From NCBI GenBank assembly GCA_030147645.1, contig JASBUY010000236.1:1-5023 (forward strand): a DNA stretch of 5,023 nucleotides, read 5' to 3'. Positions 1 through 5,023 of this stretch are shown one piece after another. The stretch is from Aquabacter sp. GTDB taxonomy: Bacteria; Pseudomonadota; Alphaproteobacteria; Rhizobiales; Xanthobacteraceae. Below the pieces are notes generated by a model. The model did no database searches. It had not been told where the DNA came from and worked only from the letters and a program-made list of their open reading frames with translations. How positions within the stretch are numbered: the first letter of the stretch is position 1; the number at the start of each line of letters is the position of its first letter. The position numbers and the translations under genes are program-made.

Positions 1-1214
1 CGCTCGGCCAGGGCAAGGAAGACAATTGGCGTCGCCTGACGGCGGGCGAAAGCGGCATCCACCGCATCACCCGCTTCCCCATCGAAGGCATGCGCACCAC
101 CATCGCCGGAACGGTGGATTTCCTGTTCGACAACCGCGTCCCCGCCCCGGACCTCTCGGAGCGCTTGGCGACGCTGGCGGCGGAGGAAGCCATCAGCCAG
201 TCGGGCGTCGGCGCGAAAGGCAATTTTCCCGGCCCGCTGTTTGCCGCCGTGCCGCCCGTTGAGATGGAGTGGCCGGAAAAGCGCAAGCTCGCCGAGAATG
301 CGCCCGAGCGGCCCGTGGAATATCGCGATCTCCTGGTCTCCGCCGCCTCGGGCAAATTCCGGCCCTGGCACGAGCGCTTCCTGTTTGGCTCGGTGGCGGA
401 TCGCCTCGCGGACAAGTTCGGCACCAAGGGCCAGCCCATTTCCCTTTCCACCGCCTGCGCGTCGGGGGCCACCGCCATTCAATTGGGCGTCGAGGCCATC
501 CGGCGGGGGGAATGCGATGTGGCGCTCTCGCTGGGTACCGACGGCTCGGTGCATCCCGAGGCCCTGATCCGCTTCTCCCTGCTCTCGGCGCTGACCACGG
601 CGAACGACAAGCCCGAGGAAGCCGCCCGCCCCTTCGCCAAGAATCGCGACGGCTTCGTGATGGCGGAAGGCGCCGGGGCGCTGGTTCTGGAAAGCCTCGA
701 CCATGCGCTGGCGCGCGGCGCGCGCATCCTCGGCGTTCTGGAAGGCTGCGGCGAGATGGCGGACAATTTCCACCGCACCCGCTCCAGCCCCGACGGCAAG
801 CCCATCATCGGCTGCATGAACAACGCCATGGCGGATGCGGGCGTGACCCCCGAGGACATCGACTATATCAACGCCCACGGCACCTCGACGCCCGAGAACG
901 ACCGCATGGAATTTGTGGGCCTCAAGGGCGTGTTCAGCGAGGAGAAGCTGGCGCAGACGCCGATCTCCTCCAACAAGTCCATGATCGGCCACACGCTGAC
1001 CGCCGCCGGCGCCCTCGAGGCGGCGGTGTCGCTGCTCACCATCGCCAATGGCCGCATTCCGCCCACCATCAATTACCACCTGCCCGATCCGGCCATCCCG
1101 CTGGACGTGGTGCCCAACGTCGCACGCGATGCCGAGGTGAAGCGGGTGATCTCCAATTCCTTCGGCTTCGGCGGGCAGAATGTCAGCCTCGTCATGGCGG
1201 GGGAGCCGGCGTGA
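1..1214 (+). CDS. fabF1XL: Beta-ketoacyl-ACP synthase II-like condensing enzyme of VLCFA synthesis (5' end missing)
   Basis: Partial gene. The frame is open from base 3, so 403 residues are visible and I estimate about 20 N-terminal ones are missing; the ATG at 90 is internal, because the codons before it continue a normal KAS N-terminus. The enzyme performs the decarboxylative Claisen condensation that extends an acyl chain on ACP. The thiolase-fold triad is complete: nucleophile Cys in TACASG (codon 456-458), His in NAHGTSTPEND (876-878), and His in NKSMIGHT (990-992) with its Lys at 975. GFGGQN near the C-terminus is the usual KAS glycine loop. The segment between the N-terminal fold and the active-site Cys (about 210-420), with PGPLF, VEMEWPEKR and HERFLFGS, differs from housekeeping FabF and fits my recollection of rhizobial FabF1XL. 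Downstream enoyl-reductase-like and lpxXL genes support that role. The family call is very secure; the XL assignment rests on context and remembered sequence. Confidence 0.9.
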   Translation, partial: LGQGKEDNWRRLTAGESGIHRITRFPIEGMRTTIAGTVDFLFDNRVPAPDLSERLATLAAEEAISQSGVGAKGNFPGPLFAAVPPVEMEWPEKRKLAENAPERPVEYRDLLVSAASGKFRPWHERFLFGSVADRLADKFGTKGQPISLSTACASGATAIQLGVEAIRRGECDVALSLGTDGSVHPEALIRFSLLSALTTANDKPEEAARPFAKNRDGFVMAEGAGALVLESLDHALARGARILGVLEGCGEMADNFHRTRSSPDGKPIIGCMNNAMADAGVTPEDIDYINAHGTSTPENDRMEFVGLKGVFSEEKLAQTPISSNKSMIGHTLTAAGALEAAVSLLTIANGRIPPTINYHLPDPAIPLDVVPNVARDAEVKRVISNSFGFGGQNVSLVMAGEPA

Positions 1215-1305
1215 CACCGGATCGGGCAACCCGTCATAGCCCTCTCCCGTTCCCCGTTTCGTCATGCCCGGGCTTGACCCGGGCCTCCACGGAGCGCCAC
1301 GGCGC
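1215..1305. other. Intergenic leader between the synthase and reductase genes
   Basis: The 91-bp gap is much wider than the other two junctions of the operon (15 and 24 bp). It contains a palindromic repeat at 1261-1290 and a weak GGAG ribosome binding site at 1291-1294. I see no convincing promoter or T-run terminator, so read-through from the upstream gene is the simplest expectation. Confidence 0.6.
1261..1290. repeat. GC-rich palindromic intergenic repeat of the alphaproteobacterial type
   Basis: A perfect 7-bp inverted repeat, GCCCGGG (1266-1272) and CCCGGGC (1278-1284), encloses the 5-base loop CTTGA. It is framed by GTCAT on the left and CTCCAC on the right. This matches a palindrome family I recognise as scattered between genes in Rhizobiales genomes. 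Its translations (PGLDPG, PGLTRAS, or RVKPGHDE on the minus strand) often create false protein ends. Only one copy lies in this window, so repetition must be confirmed in the rest of the genome. There is no T-run after the stem, so it is not a typical intrinsic terminator. Confidence 0.75.
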
Positions 1306-2061
1306 ATGACCAGCAAGCGCGTTCTCGTCACCGGCGGGGGCCGGGGCCTGGGTGCCGCCATCGTGCGGGCGCTCGGGGCGGCCGGATTCGACGTGACCTT
1401 CACCTATCGCAGCGCCAAGGCCGAGGCGGAGGGGCTGCTCGAAGACCTCAAAGCCCGCCCCGGCGCGGCGCCGCGCGCGGTGGCCCTCGACCTTGCCGAC
1501 CGCGCGGCGGTGGAGGCTTTCGCCGCCGAGCTGGAGGCCGAGGACGGTCCCTATTTCGGCTTCTGCCACAATGCCGGCCAGTCCTATGACACGCTCGCCG
1601 TCATGGTGGACCAGGACAAGGCCGAGGCGGTGATGCAGGTCAATCACTTCTCCTTCGTGCGCATCGCCCGCGCCTTGGCGCGGCCCATGACGCGCGCGAA
1701 AGAGGGGCGCATCGTCGCCATCGGCTCGGTGGCGGCGCTGCTGGCCAACCAGGGCAATGTCGCCTATGCGGCTTCGAAAGCCGCCCTGCTCGCCCATGTG
1801 CGGGGCCTCGCCATCGAGACCGCGCGGCGCGGCGTGACGGTGAACTACATCGCCCCCGGCTTCATCGACACCGCCATGCTCGCCAAATATGCCGACCATC
1901 GCGAGCGCATGGCCGCGCAGATCCCGGCCGGGCGTTTCGCCCAGCCGGACGACGTGGCGCAGGTGGCGGCGTTTCTTTTCTCCCCCGGCGCGGGCTATAT
2001 CACCGGCGCCGTGATCCCGGTGGATGGCGGCCTCTCGGCCCAGCTTGCCGCCCATCGCTGA
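1306..2061 (+). CDS. fabG: 3-oxoacyl-ACP reductase, FabG-type short-chain dehydrogenase/reductase
   Basis: A complete 251-residue classical SDR, the normal FabG length. The nucleotide-binding TGGGRGLG is at residues 9-16, and the TYRS stretch (33-36) with Arg35 after strand beta-2 suggests NADPH. Asp62 sits in the LDLAD adenine-contact strand, and NAG is at 89-91. The catalytic tetrad is complete: Asn113, Ser141, Tyr154, Lys158 in YAASK. The C-terminal GAVIPVDGG is typical. It would reduce 3-oxoacyl-ACP to 3-hydroxyacyl-ACP in the cytosol. I chose ATG 1306 because GGAG at 1291-1294 precedes it and the SDR fold starts at once; the in-frame ATG at 1264 lies inside the palindromic repeat and would add 14 repeat-encoded residues. 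It lies between the synthase and enoyl-reductase-like genes, which suggests a pathway-specific ketoreductase. It somewhat resembles FabG proteins of aryl polyene clusters, so the substrate is inferred. Confidence 0.88.
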   Translation: MTSKRVLVTGGGRGLGAAIVRALGAAGFDVTFTYRSAKAEAEGLLEDLKARPGAAPRAVALDLADRAAVEAFAAELEAEDGPYFGFCHNAGQSYDTLAVMVDQDKAEAVMQVNHFSFVRIARALARPMTRAKEGRIVAIGSVAALLANQGNVAYAASKAALLAHVRGLAIETARRGVTVNYIAPGFIDTAMLAKYADHRERMAAQIPAGRFAQPDDVAQVAAFLFSPGAGYITGAVIPVDGGLSAQLAAHR

Positions 2062-2066
2062 GTTTC

Positions 2067-2071
2067 AAGGA
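2067..2071 (+). promoter_or_regulatory. Ribosome binding site pointing to an AAG codon
   Basis: AAGGA lies 5 bases before the AAG triplet at 2077-2079. The spacing is ideal for initiation there, yet AAG is not a usable start codon in ordinary bacteria. The site marks where the dehydrogenase gene should begin and makes a one-base ATG to AAG change (T to A at 2078) the most economical explanation. No comparable site precedes the GTG at 2158. Confidence 0.6.
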
Positions 2072-2076
2072 CCACC

Positions 2077-3099
2077 AAGCGCGCCCTCCAGCTCGTCTCC
2101 GACCGCAAGCTCGAACTCGTCACCCTGCCCGAGCCCGAAGCCCCCGGCGCGGGCGAAGTGCAGATCCGTGTGAAGGCCCTGGCGCTGAACCATATCGATG
2201 TGTGGGGCTGGCGCGGCATGGCGTTCGCCAAGCGCAAGATGCCGCTCGTTGTGGGCGCGGAAGCGGCCGGCGAGATCGTGGCCCTGGGCGCAGACGTGCG
2301 CGGCCTGAAAGTCGGCCAGACCGTCTCCATGTATGGCGCCATGACCTGCGGCCACTGCAAGAACTGCCTGAAGGGCCGCGACAATCTGTGTGAGAATGTG
2401 GGCGGCGTGCTGGGCTTCCACATCGACGGCTTCGCCCGCGACGTGATCAATATGCCCGAACGGCTGGTCATCCCCGCCCCCGAGGGGGTGTCCTTCGAGG
2501 ATGCCGCCTGCGCCGGCATCACCTTCTCCACCGTCGAGCACATGCTGTTCGACAATGCCGAGCTGGAAAAGGGCGAGACCGTTCTCGTCCATGCCGGCGG
2601 CTCGGGCATCGGCTCCGCCGCCATCCGCCTCGCCAAGGATGTGGGCGCCACCGTCATCACCACGGTCGGCGACAACGAGAAGGCCATCAAGGCCGAGATG
2701 CTGGGCGCCGACCATGTCATCAATTACCGCGAGGAGCGGTTCGAGCACATGGTCCGCAAGATCACCAAGAAGGTGGGCGTGGACGTGGTGTTCGAGCATG
2801 TGGGCGCGGACACCTGGAACGGCTCGCTGCTCTCCATGAAGCCGGGCGGACGCCTCGTCACCTGCGGCTCCACCTCCGGCGTCTCGGTGCAGATGACCCT
2901 GATGCAGCTGTTCCAGCGCCAGTACAAGGTGTTCGGCTCGTTCGGCGCCACCATCCGCAATGTGGCGAACGGCCTGGAAAAGATGGGCCGGGGCGTGCTG
3001 CCGGTGATCGACAGCGTGGTTGCGCTGGAAAACTTCAATGACGGCCTGGAGCGGCTGGAAAGCCGGAAGGTGTTCGGCAAGATCGTCGTGCGCTTCTGA
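2077..3099 (+). CDS. adh2XL: Medium-chain dehydrogenase, probable VLCFA enoyl-ACP reductase; start codon apparently lost
   Basis: MDR-superfamily protein, 340 residues if read from 2077. The N-terminal GroES-like domain begins RALQLVSDRKLEL, as in rhizobial relatives, where I recall a Met in front. A structural zinc lobe is present, Cys91, 94, 97 and 105 (CX2CX2CX7C). The catalytic-zinc ligands of true alcohol dehydrogenases are not: the usual Cys region reads NHID (38-41) and the GHE motif is GAE (60-62). The cofactor motif AGGSGIG is at 173-179. This is the pattern of quinone oxidoreductases and enoyl reductases, so I infer reduction of 2-enoyl-ACP, the last step of the elongation cycle. 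The first usable start is GTG 2158, giving 313 residues and removing the first beta strands; it has only a weak GGGCG upstream. The gene follows the fabG stop by 15 bp and precedes lpxXL by 24 bp. The family call is secure; the substrate and the working start are not. Confidence 0.82.
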   Translation, partial: KRALQLVSDRKLELVTLPEPEAPGAGEVQIRVKALALNHIDVWGWRGMAFAKRKMPLVVGAEAAGEIVALGADVRGLKVGQTVSMYGAMTCGHCKNCLKGRDNLCENVGGVLGFHIDGFARDVINMPERLVIPAPEGVSFEDAACAGITFSTVEHMLFDNAELEKGETVLVHAGGSGIGSAAIRLAKDVGATVITTVGDNEKAIKAEMLGADHVINYREERFEHMVRKITKKVGVDVVFEHVGADTWNGSLLSMKPGGRLVTCGSTSGVSVQMTLMQLFQRQYKVFGSFGATIRNVANGLEKMGRGVLPVIDSVVALENFNDGLERLESRKVFGKIVVRF

Positions 3100-3123
3100 T
3101 CCGGGCGGGGCTGGGACGCAGAC

Positions 3124-4059
3124 GTGGCGCCACTGAAGGCCATCTGGGTGCGGGTCTCGCGCCGCCTGCGCGCGGCGCTCGCACCTGTGTGGGAAACGCT
3201 GATTGTGGGCACGCTGCGCGGCCTCGTCTGGTGGTCGCGCCTGTTCCCCGTTTCCTGGTCCTCCACCATCATCTCCACCTTCGCCAGGCTGCTCGGCCCC
3301 TTCTTCGTGGTGAGCCGCACGGCGCGGCGCAATCTGCGCGCCGCGTTTCCTGAGAAGAGCAACCGGGAAATCTGGTGGCTGGTGGTGGGCGTGTGGGACA
3401 ATCTCGGGCGCATGGCGGCCGAATTCGCCCATCTCGACCGCATCTGGGACTATGACCCCGCCCATCCCGATGACGGGCGCATCGAGATTGTCGGCGCGCA
3501 CATCATGGAGCGGCTGCGCGACGACGGGCGCCCCGGCCTGTTCTTCACCGCCCATACGGGAAACTGGGAGCTGAACGCCATTACGGGCGCCAAGCTCGGC
3601 GTGCCCGGCGGGGTGCTCTATCGCGCGCCCAACATCAAGAAGGCGGCGGACCTCATCACCGAAATGCGGGCCGAGACCATGCCCGGCCTCGTCAAGGCGA
3701 GCCGCAATGCCGGCCGCCAGATGGCCCGCATGCTGGAGGATGGCGAGCATATCGGCATGCTGGTGGACCAATATTGGGGCCAGGGCGTGGTGGTGGACTT
3801 CTTCGGCCGTCCCGCCCACACCAATCCCACCCTCGCCCGCCTTGCCCGCCAGTTCGATTGCCCGGTCCATGGCATGCGGGTCATCCGCCTGCCGCGCGGG
3901 CGCTTCCGCATCGAGATCACGGAAGAAGTGCCGCTGCCCCGCGATGCGGAGGGGCGGATCGACGTGGACGGCGCCATGCAGGCGGTGACGAAAGTGATCG
4001 AGGGCTGGGTGCGCGAATATCCCGGCCAATGGCTGTGGCTGCATCGCCGCTGGCGCTGA
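3124..4059 (+). CDS. lpxXL: Lipid A acyltransferase of the LpxL/HtrB family, VLCFA-specific LpxXL type
   Basis: A 311-residue LABLAT-family protein, a normal length. The catalytic HX4E is HTGNWE (His144, Glu149). Further family marks are RNLRAAFPEKS near residue 70, VDQ with Asp215-Gln216, DFFGRPAHTNP, and the C-terminal REYPGQWLWLHRRW. The N-terminus is basic (Arg10, 13, 14, 16) and then hydrophobic and Trp-rich up to about residue 62, consistent with association with the inner face of the cytoplasmic membrane. In rhizobia the enzyme of this operon moves a 27-hydroxyoctacosanoyl-type chain from AcpXL to lipid A; its position after three elongation enzymes supports that rather than lauroyl transfer. 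The start is GTG 3124 with GGGA 7 bases upstream; GTG 3148 is an alternative that would shorten it by 8 residues. It looks like the last gene of the operon, since a 201-bp AT-rich gap follows. Confidence 0.9.
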   Translation: MAPLKAIWVRVSRRLRAALAPVWETLIVGTLRGLVWWSRLFPVSWSSTIISTFARLLGPFFVVSRTARRNLRAAFPEKSNREIWWLVVGVWDNLGRMAAEFAHLDRIWDYDPAHPDDGRIEIVGAHIMERLRDDGRPGLFFTAHTGNWELNAITGAKLGVPGGVLYRAPNIKKAADLITEMRAETMPGLVKASRNAGRQMARMLEDGEHIGMLVDQYWGQGVVVDFFGRPAHTNPTLARLARQFDCPVHGMRVIRLPRGRFRIEITEEVPLPRDAEGRIDVDGAMQAVTKVIEGWVREYPGQWLWLHRRWR

Positions 4060-4079
4060 GCCTGACGGGCTGGTCTGGC

Positions 4080-4102
4080 CGGACTCCTCCGATCCGATTT
4101 TT
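4080..4102 (+). terminator. Weak candidate terminator after the acyltransferase gene
   Basis: CGGA at 4080-4083 can pair with TCCG at either 4088-4091 or 4093-4096, and five T residues follow at 4098-4102. Position (about 20 bases past the stop) and the T-run suit an intrinsic terminator, but a 4-bp stem is too short to be persuasive alone. Confidence 0.25.
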
Positions 4103-4103
4103 C

Positions 4104-4122
4104 AATAGAAATCTCTTCTATT
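4104..4122. repeat. AT-rich inverted repeat, 7-bp stem
   Basis: AATAGAA (4104-4110) and TTCTATT (4116-4122) are perfect inverted copies around the loop ATCTC. The stem is A+T rich and hence weak as RNA. It could be a protein binding site or part of the transcript end of the upstream operon. Confidence 0.45.
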
Positions 4123-4123
4123 T

Positions 4124-4162
4124 CCGAAGCAATTCGGCATCCCGCACGACCATTAGCCGAAT
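4124..4162. repeat. Overlapping inverted repeats that can form alternative hairpins
   Basis: CCGAA (4124-4128) and TTCGG (4133-4137) form a perfect 5-bp stem closed by the GNRA-type loop GCAA. The right arm, extended as ATTCGGC (4132-4138), can instead pair over 7 bp with GCCGAAT (4156-4162). The two pairings exclude each other. The pairing is read directly from the sequence; any function is conjecture. Confidence 0.4.
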
Positions 4163-4169
4163 GTCATCG

Positions 4170-4197
4170 TTCAAAATGGATCAAAATTTCATATAGT
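4170..4197 (+). promoter_or_regulatory. Candidate sigma-70-type promoter for the cyclase gene
   Basis: TATAGT (4192-4197) matches the -10 consensus at 5 of 6 positions. TTCAAA (4170-4175) matches the -35 consensus at 4 of 6, with a 16-bp spacer. Transcription would start near 4204, giving a leader of about 57 bases. TCAAAAT occurs twice here (4171-4177 and 4181-4187), exactly one helical turn apart and over the -35 region, so it may be a regulator site or an in-phase A-tract bend. Confidence 0.35.
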
Positions 4198-4248
4198 TGG
4201 GCAACAAAACTTCATCTGTTCGGATATATCTCAGTCAAAGGTATGTTC

Positions 4249-4253
4249 GAAGG
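4249..4253 (+). promoter_or_regulatory. Ribosome binding site that decides the cyclase start
   Basis: GAAGG ends 7 bases before ATG 4261, an ideal distance. It selects 4261 over the in-frame ATG at 4243, whose own AAAGG lies almost against it. The receiver domain also starts directly at 4261. Confidence 0.65.
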
Positions 4254-4260
4254 TAGTCCC

Positions 4261-5023
4261 ATGCGCGTGATGTTGGTGGAACCCAGCAAAGTGGGCCTGA
4301 AATTGATGGCCCGGATGATCGAAGACATGGGCCATAGCGTCTGCCCCTTCTTTGATGGCGAAGACGCTTTGCGTCATCTGCATGAGGACGCGAACCTCGA
4401 TGTGGTCATGACCAGCTTCGAGGTGCCCGGCGTCTCCGGCATCCAATTGTGCTGGGAAGCCCGCATCATCGCGAACAAGGGCCGGCCGATCTATGTGATC
4501 GCCATGTCCTCCAGCAACGACACGACCCATCTGGTGGAAGCCCTGGACAGCGGCGCGGACGACTTCATCCGCAAGCCGCCGGACAAGATCGAACTGGAAG
4601 CCCGCCTGCGCGCGGCCGAGCGCATGAACCAGGCGCGGCGCGAACTGGTGCGCTGGGCCACCCATGACGCGCTGACCTCGCTCCTGAACCGCCGCGCCTA
4701 TTTCAACCTCGCCGAGGAAATGATCCAGGGCGGTGGCGATCTCTCGCTGCTTCTGTTCGATATCGACCACTTCAAGAGCGTCAACGAAACCTACGGCCAT
4801 GACAGCGGCGACCTGATCCTCGTCGCCGTCTCGCGGGTGCTGTGGGCCCATGCGGGGCGCGCGGCGCGCGTCGGCGGGGAGGAATTCGCCATCCTTCTGC
4901 CCGGCACGGCGGAAGCGGCTGCCCGCGACACCGCGGAGGCGCTGCGCCGCGAGATCGAAGGGATGGCGGTCACCCTGCCCTCGGGCGCGAAATCCTCTGT
5001 CACCATCTCCATCGGCGTTGCGG
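4261..5023 (+). CDS. PleD-like response-regulator diguanylate cyclase with degenerate receiver (3' end missing)
   Basis: Partial gene; 254 residues are visible. Residues 1-120 form a receiver-like domain: a VMLVEPS first strand, a VVMTSFEVPGVSG segment and the conserved Lys105 in RKPP. The acidic pair is Glu7-Pro8 and the phospho-acceptor position is Ser52 rather than Asp, so ordinary phosphorylation is doubtful. After a charged helix linker (about 115-133), the GGDEF domain begins with HDALTSLLNRR (135-145). Metal ligand Asp167 is in FDIDHFKSVN, Asn175 and Asp184 are in place to bind nucleotide, and the A-site is GGEEF (205-209), so synthesis of cyclic di-GMP from two GTP looks intact. No RxxD inhibitory site is visible at 196-199, which reads AHAG. 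The visible part ends in SIGVA, so I estimate 30-50 residues are missing. It has its own promoter region and is probably independent of the lipid A operon. PleD proper has two receivers, so this is only PleD-like. Confidence 0.87.
   Translation, partial: MRVMLVEPSKVGLKLMARMIEDMGHSVCPFFDGEDALRHLHEDANLDVVMTSFEVPGVSGIQLCWEARIIANKGRPIYVIAMSSSNDTTHLVEALDSGADDFIRKPPDKIELEARLRAAERMNQARRELVRWATHDALTSLLNRRAYFNLAEEMIQGGGDLSLLLFDIDHFKSVNETYGHDSGDLILVAVSRVLWAHAGRAARVGGEEFAILLPGTAEAAARDTAEALRREIEGMAVTLPSGAKSSVTISIGVA

Larger units (their letters stand above)
4060..4260. other. AT-rich intergenic region between the lipid A operon and the cyclase gene
   Basis: These 201 bases are clearly richer in A+T than the genes around them. 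They hold a weak terminator candidate, two adjacent hairpins, a direct repeat with 10-bp period, a plausible promoter and the ribosome binding site of the downstream gene. I find no convincing open reading frame or structured RNA gene. Confidence 0.7.

Noticed and set aside
90..92. ATG as the start of the condensing enzyme
   Set aside because: The codons from base 3 to 89 are in frame without a stop and encode the normal KAS N-terminal region, so the gene begins left of the window.
1264..1266. ATG as the start of the reductase
   Set aside because: It lies inside the palindromic repeat; the extra 14 residues are repeat-encoded and precede the usual SDR N-terminus.
1266..1284. Palindrome as a transcription terminator
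   Set aside because: No run of T follows on either side, and the genes downstream belong to the same pathway.
269..1309. Plus-strand frame of 346 codons overlapping the synthase gene
   Set aside because: It is a frame-shifted shadow of a gene with complete catalytic motifs; its composition is Arg/His/Pro-rich and it ends in repeat-derived residues.
1234..2055. Minus-strand open frame of 273 codons opposite the reductase
   Set aside because: Its sequence mirrors the SDR gene, and its C-terminal RVKPGHDE comes from the palindromic repeat, a known source of false protein ends.
2065..4044. Long open frame of 659 codons on the minus strand
   Set aside because: It lies opposite two well-supported genes, is full of His, Ala and Gly as expected from antisense GC-rich codons, and shows no recognisable domain.
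4243..4245. ATG as the start of the cyclase
   Set aside because: Its AAAGG is only one or two bases away, whereas ATG 4261 has GAAGG at a distance of 7 and begins directly with the receiver fold.
4231..4851. Minus-strand frame of 206 codons opposite the cyclase
   Set aside because: It is antisense to a clear receiver-GGDEF protein, is His-rich and has no recognisable motif.

Overview
This window is high-GC DNA on which all five protein genes lie on the + strand. The gene set and protein signatures point to an alphaproteobacterium of the Hyphomicrobiales (Rhizobiales), perhaps the Xanthobacteraceae. That assignment is inferred from gene content, GC and an intergenic palindrome typical of the order; no marker gene is present.

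Positions 1-4059 are the downstream part of a very-long-chain fatty acid (VLCFA) / lipid A acylation operon. The order is: the 3' part of a beta-ketoacyl-ACP synthase (fabF1XL type), a short-chain 3-oxoacyl-ACP reductase (fabG type), a medium-chain dehydrogenase usually labelled zinc alcohol dehydrogenase (adh2XL type) but looking more like an enoyl reductase, and an LpxL/HtrB-family acyltransferase (lpxXL type). In rhizobia the same block follows acpXL, fabZXL and fabF2XL, which would lie left of this window. Together the enzymes would run a private elongation cycle on AcpXL (condensation, ketoreduction, dehydration, enoyl reduction), and LpxXL would transfer the finished hydroxylated VLCFA to lipid A.

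Two junctions in the operon are odd. A GC-rich palindromic repeat sits in the 91-bp leader of the fabG-type gene. The dehydrogenase has a well-placed ribosome binding site, but the triplet where its start codon belongs is AAG, and no ATG, GTG or TTG occurs in any frame between the preceding stop and a GTG 81 bases further in.

Positions 4060-4260 are a 201-bp intergenic region much richer in A+T than its surroundings. It holds small hairpins, an in-phase direct repeat and a plausible sigma-70-type promoter. It separates the operon from an unrelated gene at 4261, which runs off the right edge. That gene encodes a PleD-like diguanylate cyclase with one receiver domain, lacking the usual phospho-acceptor aspartate, followed by a GGEEF domain without a recognisable inhibitory site.

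I found no RNA genes, CRISPR arrays, insertion sequences or credible minus-strand genes. The long minus-strand reading frames are shadows of the GC-rich coding sequence.
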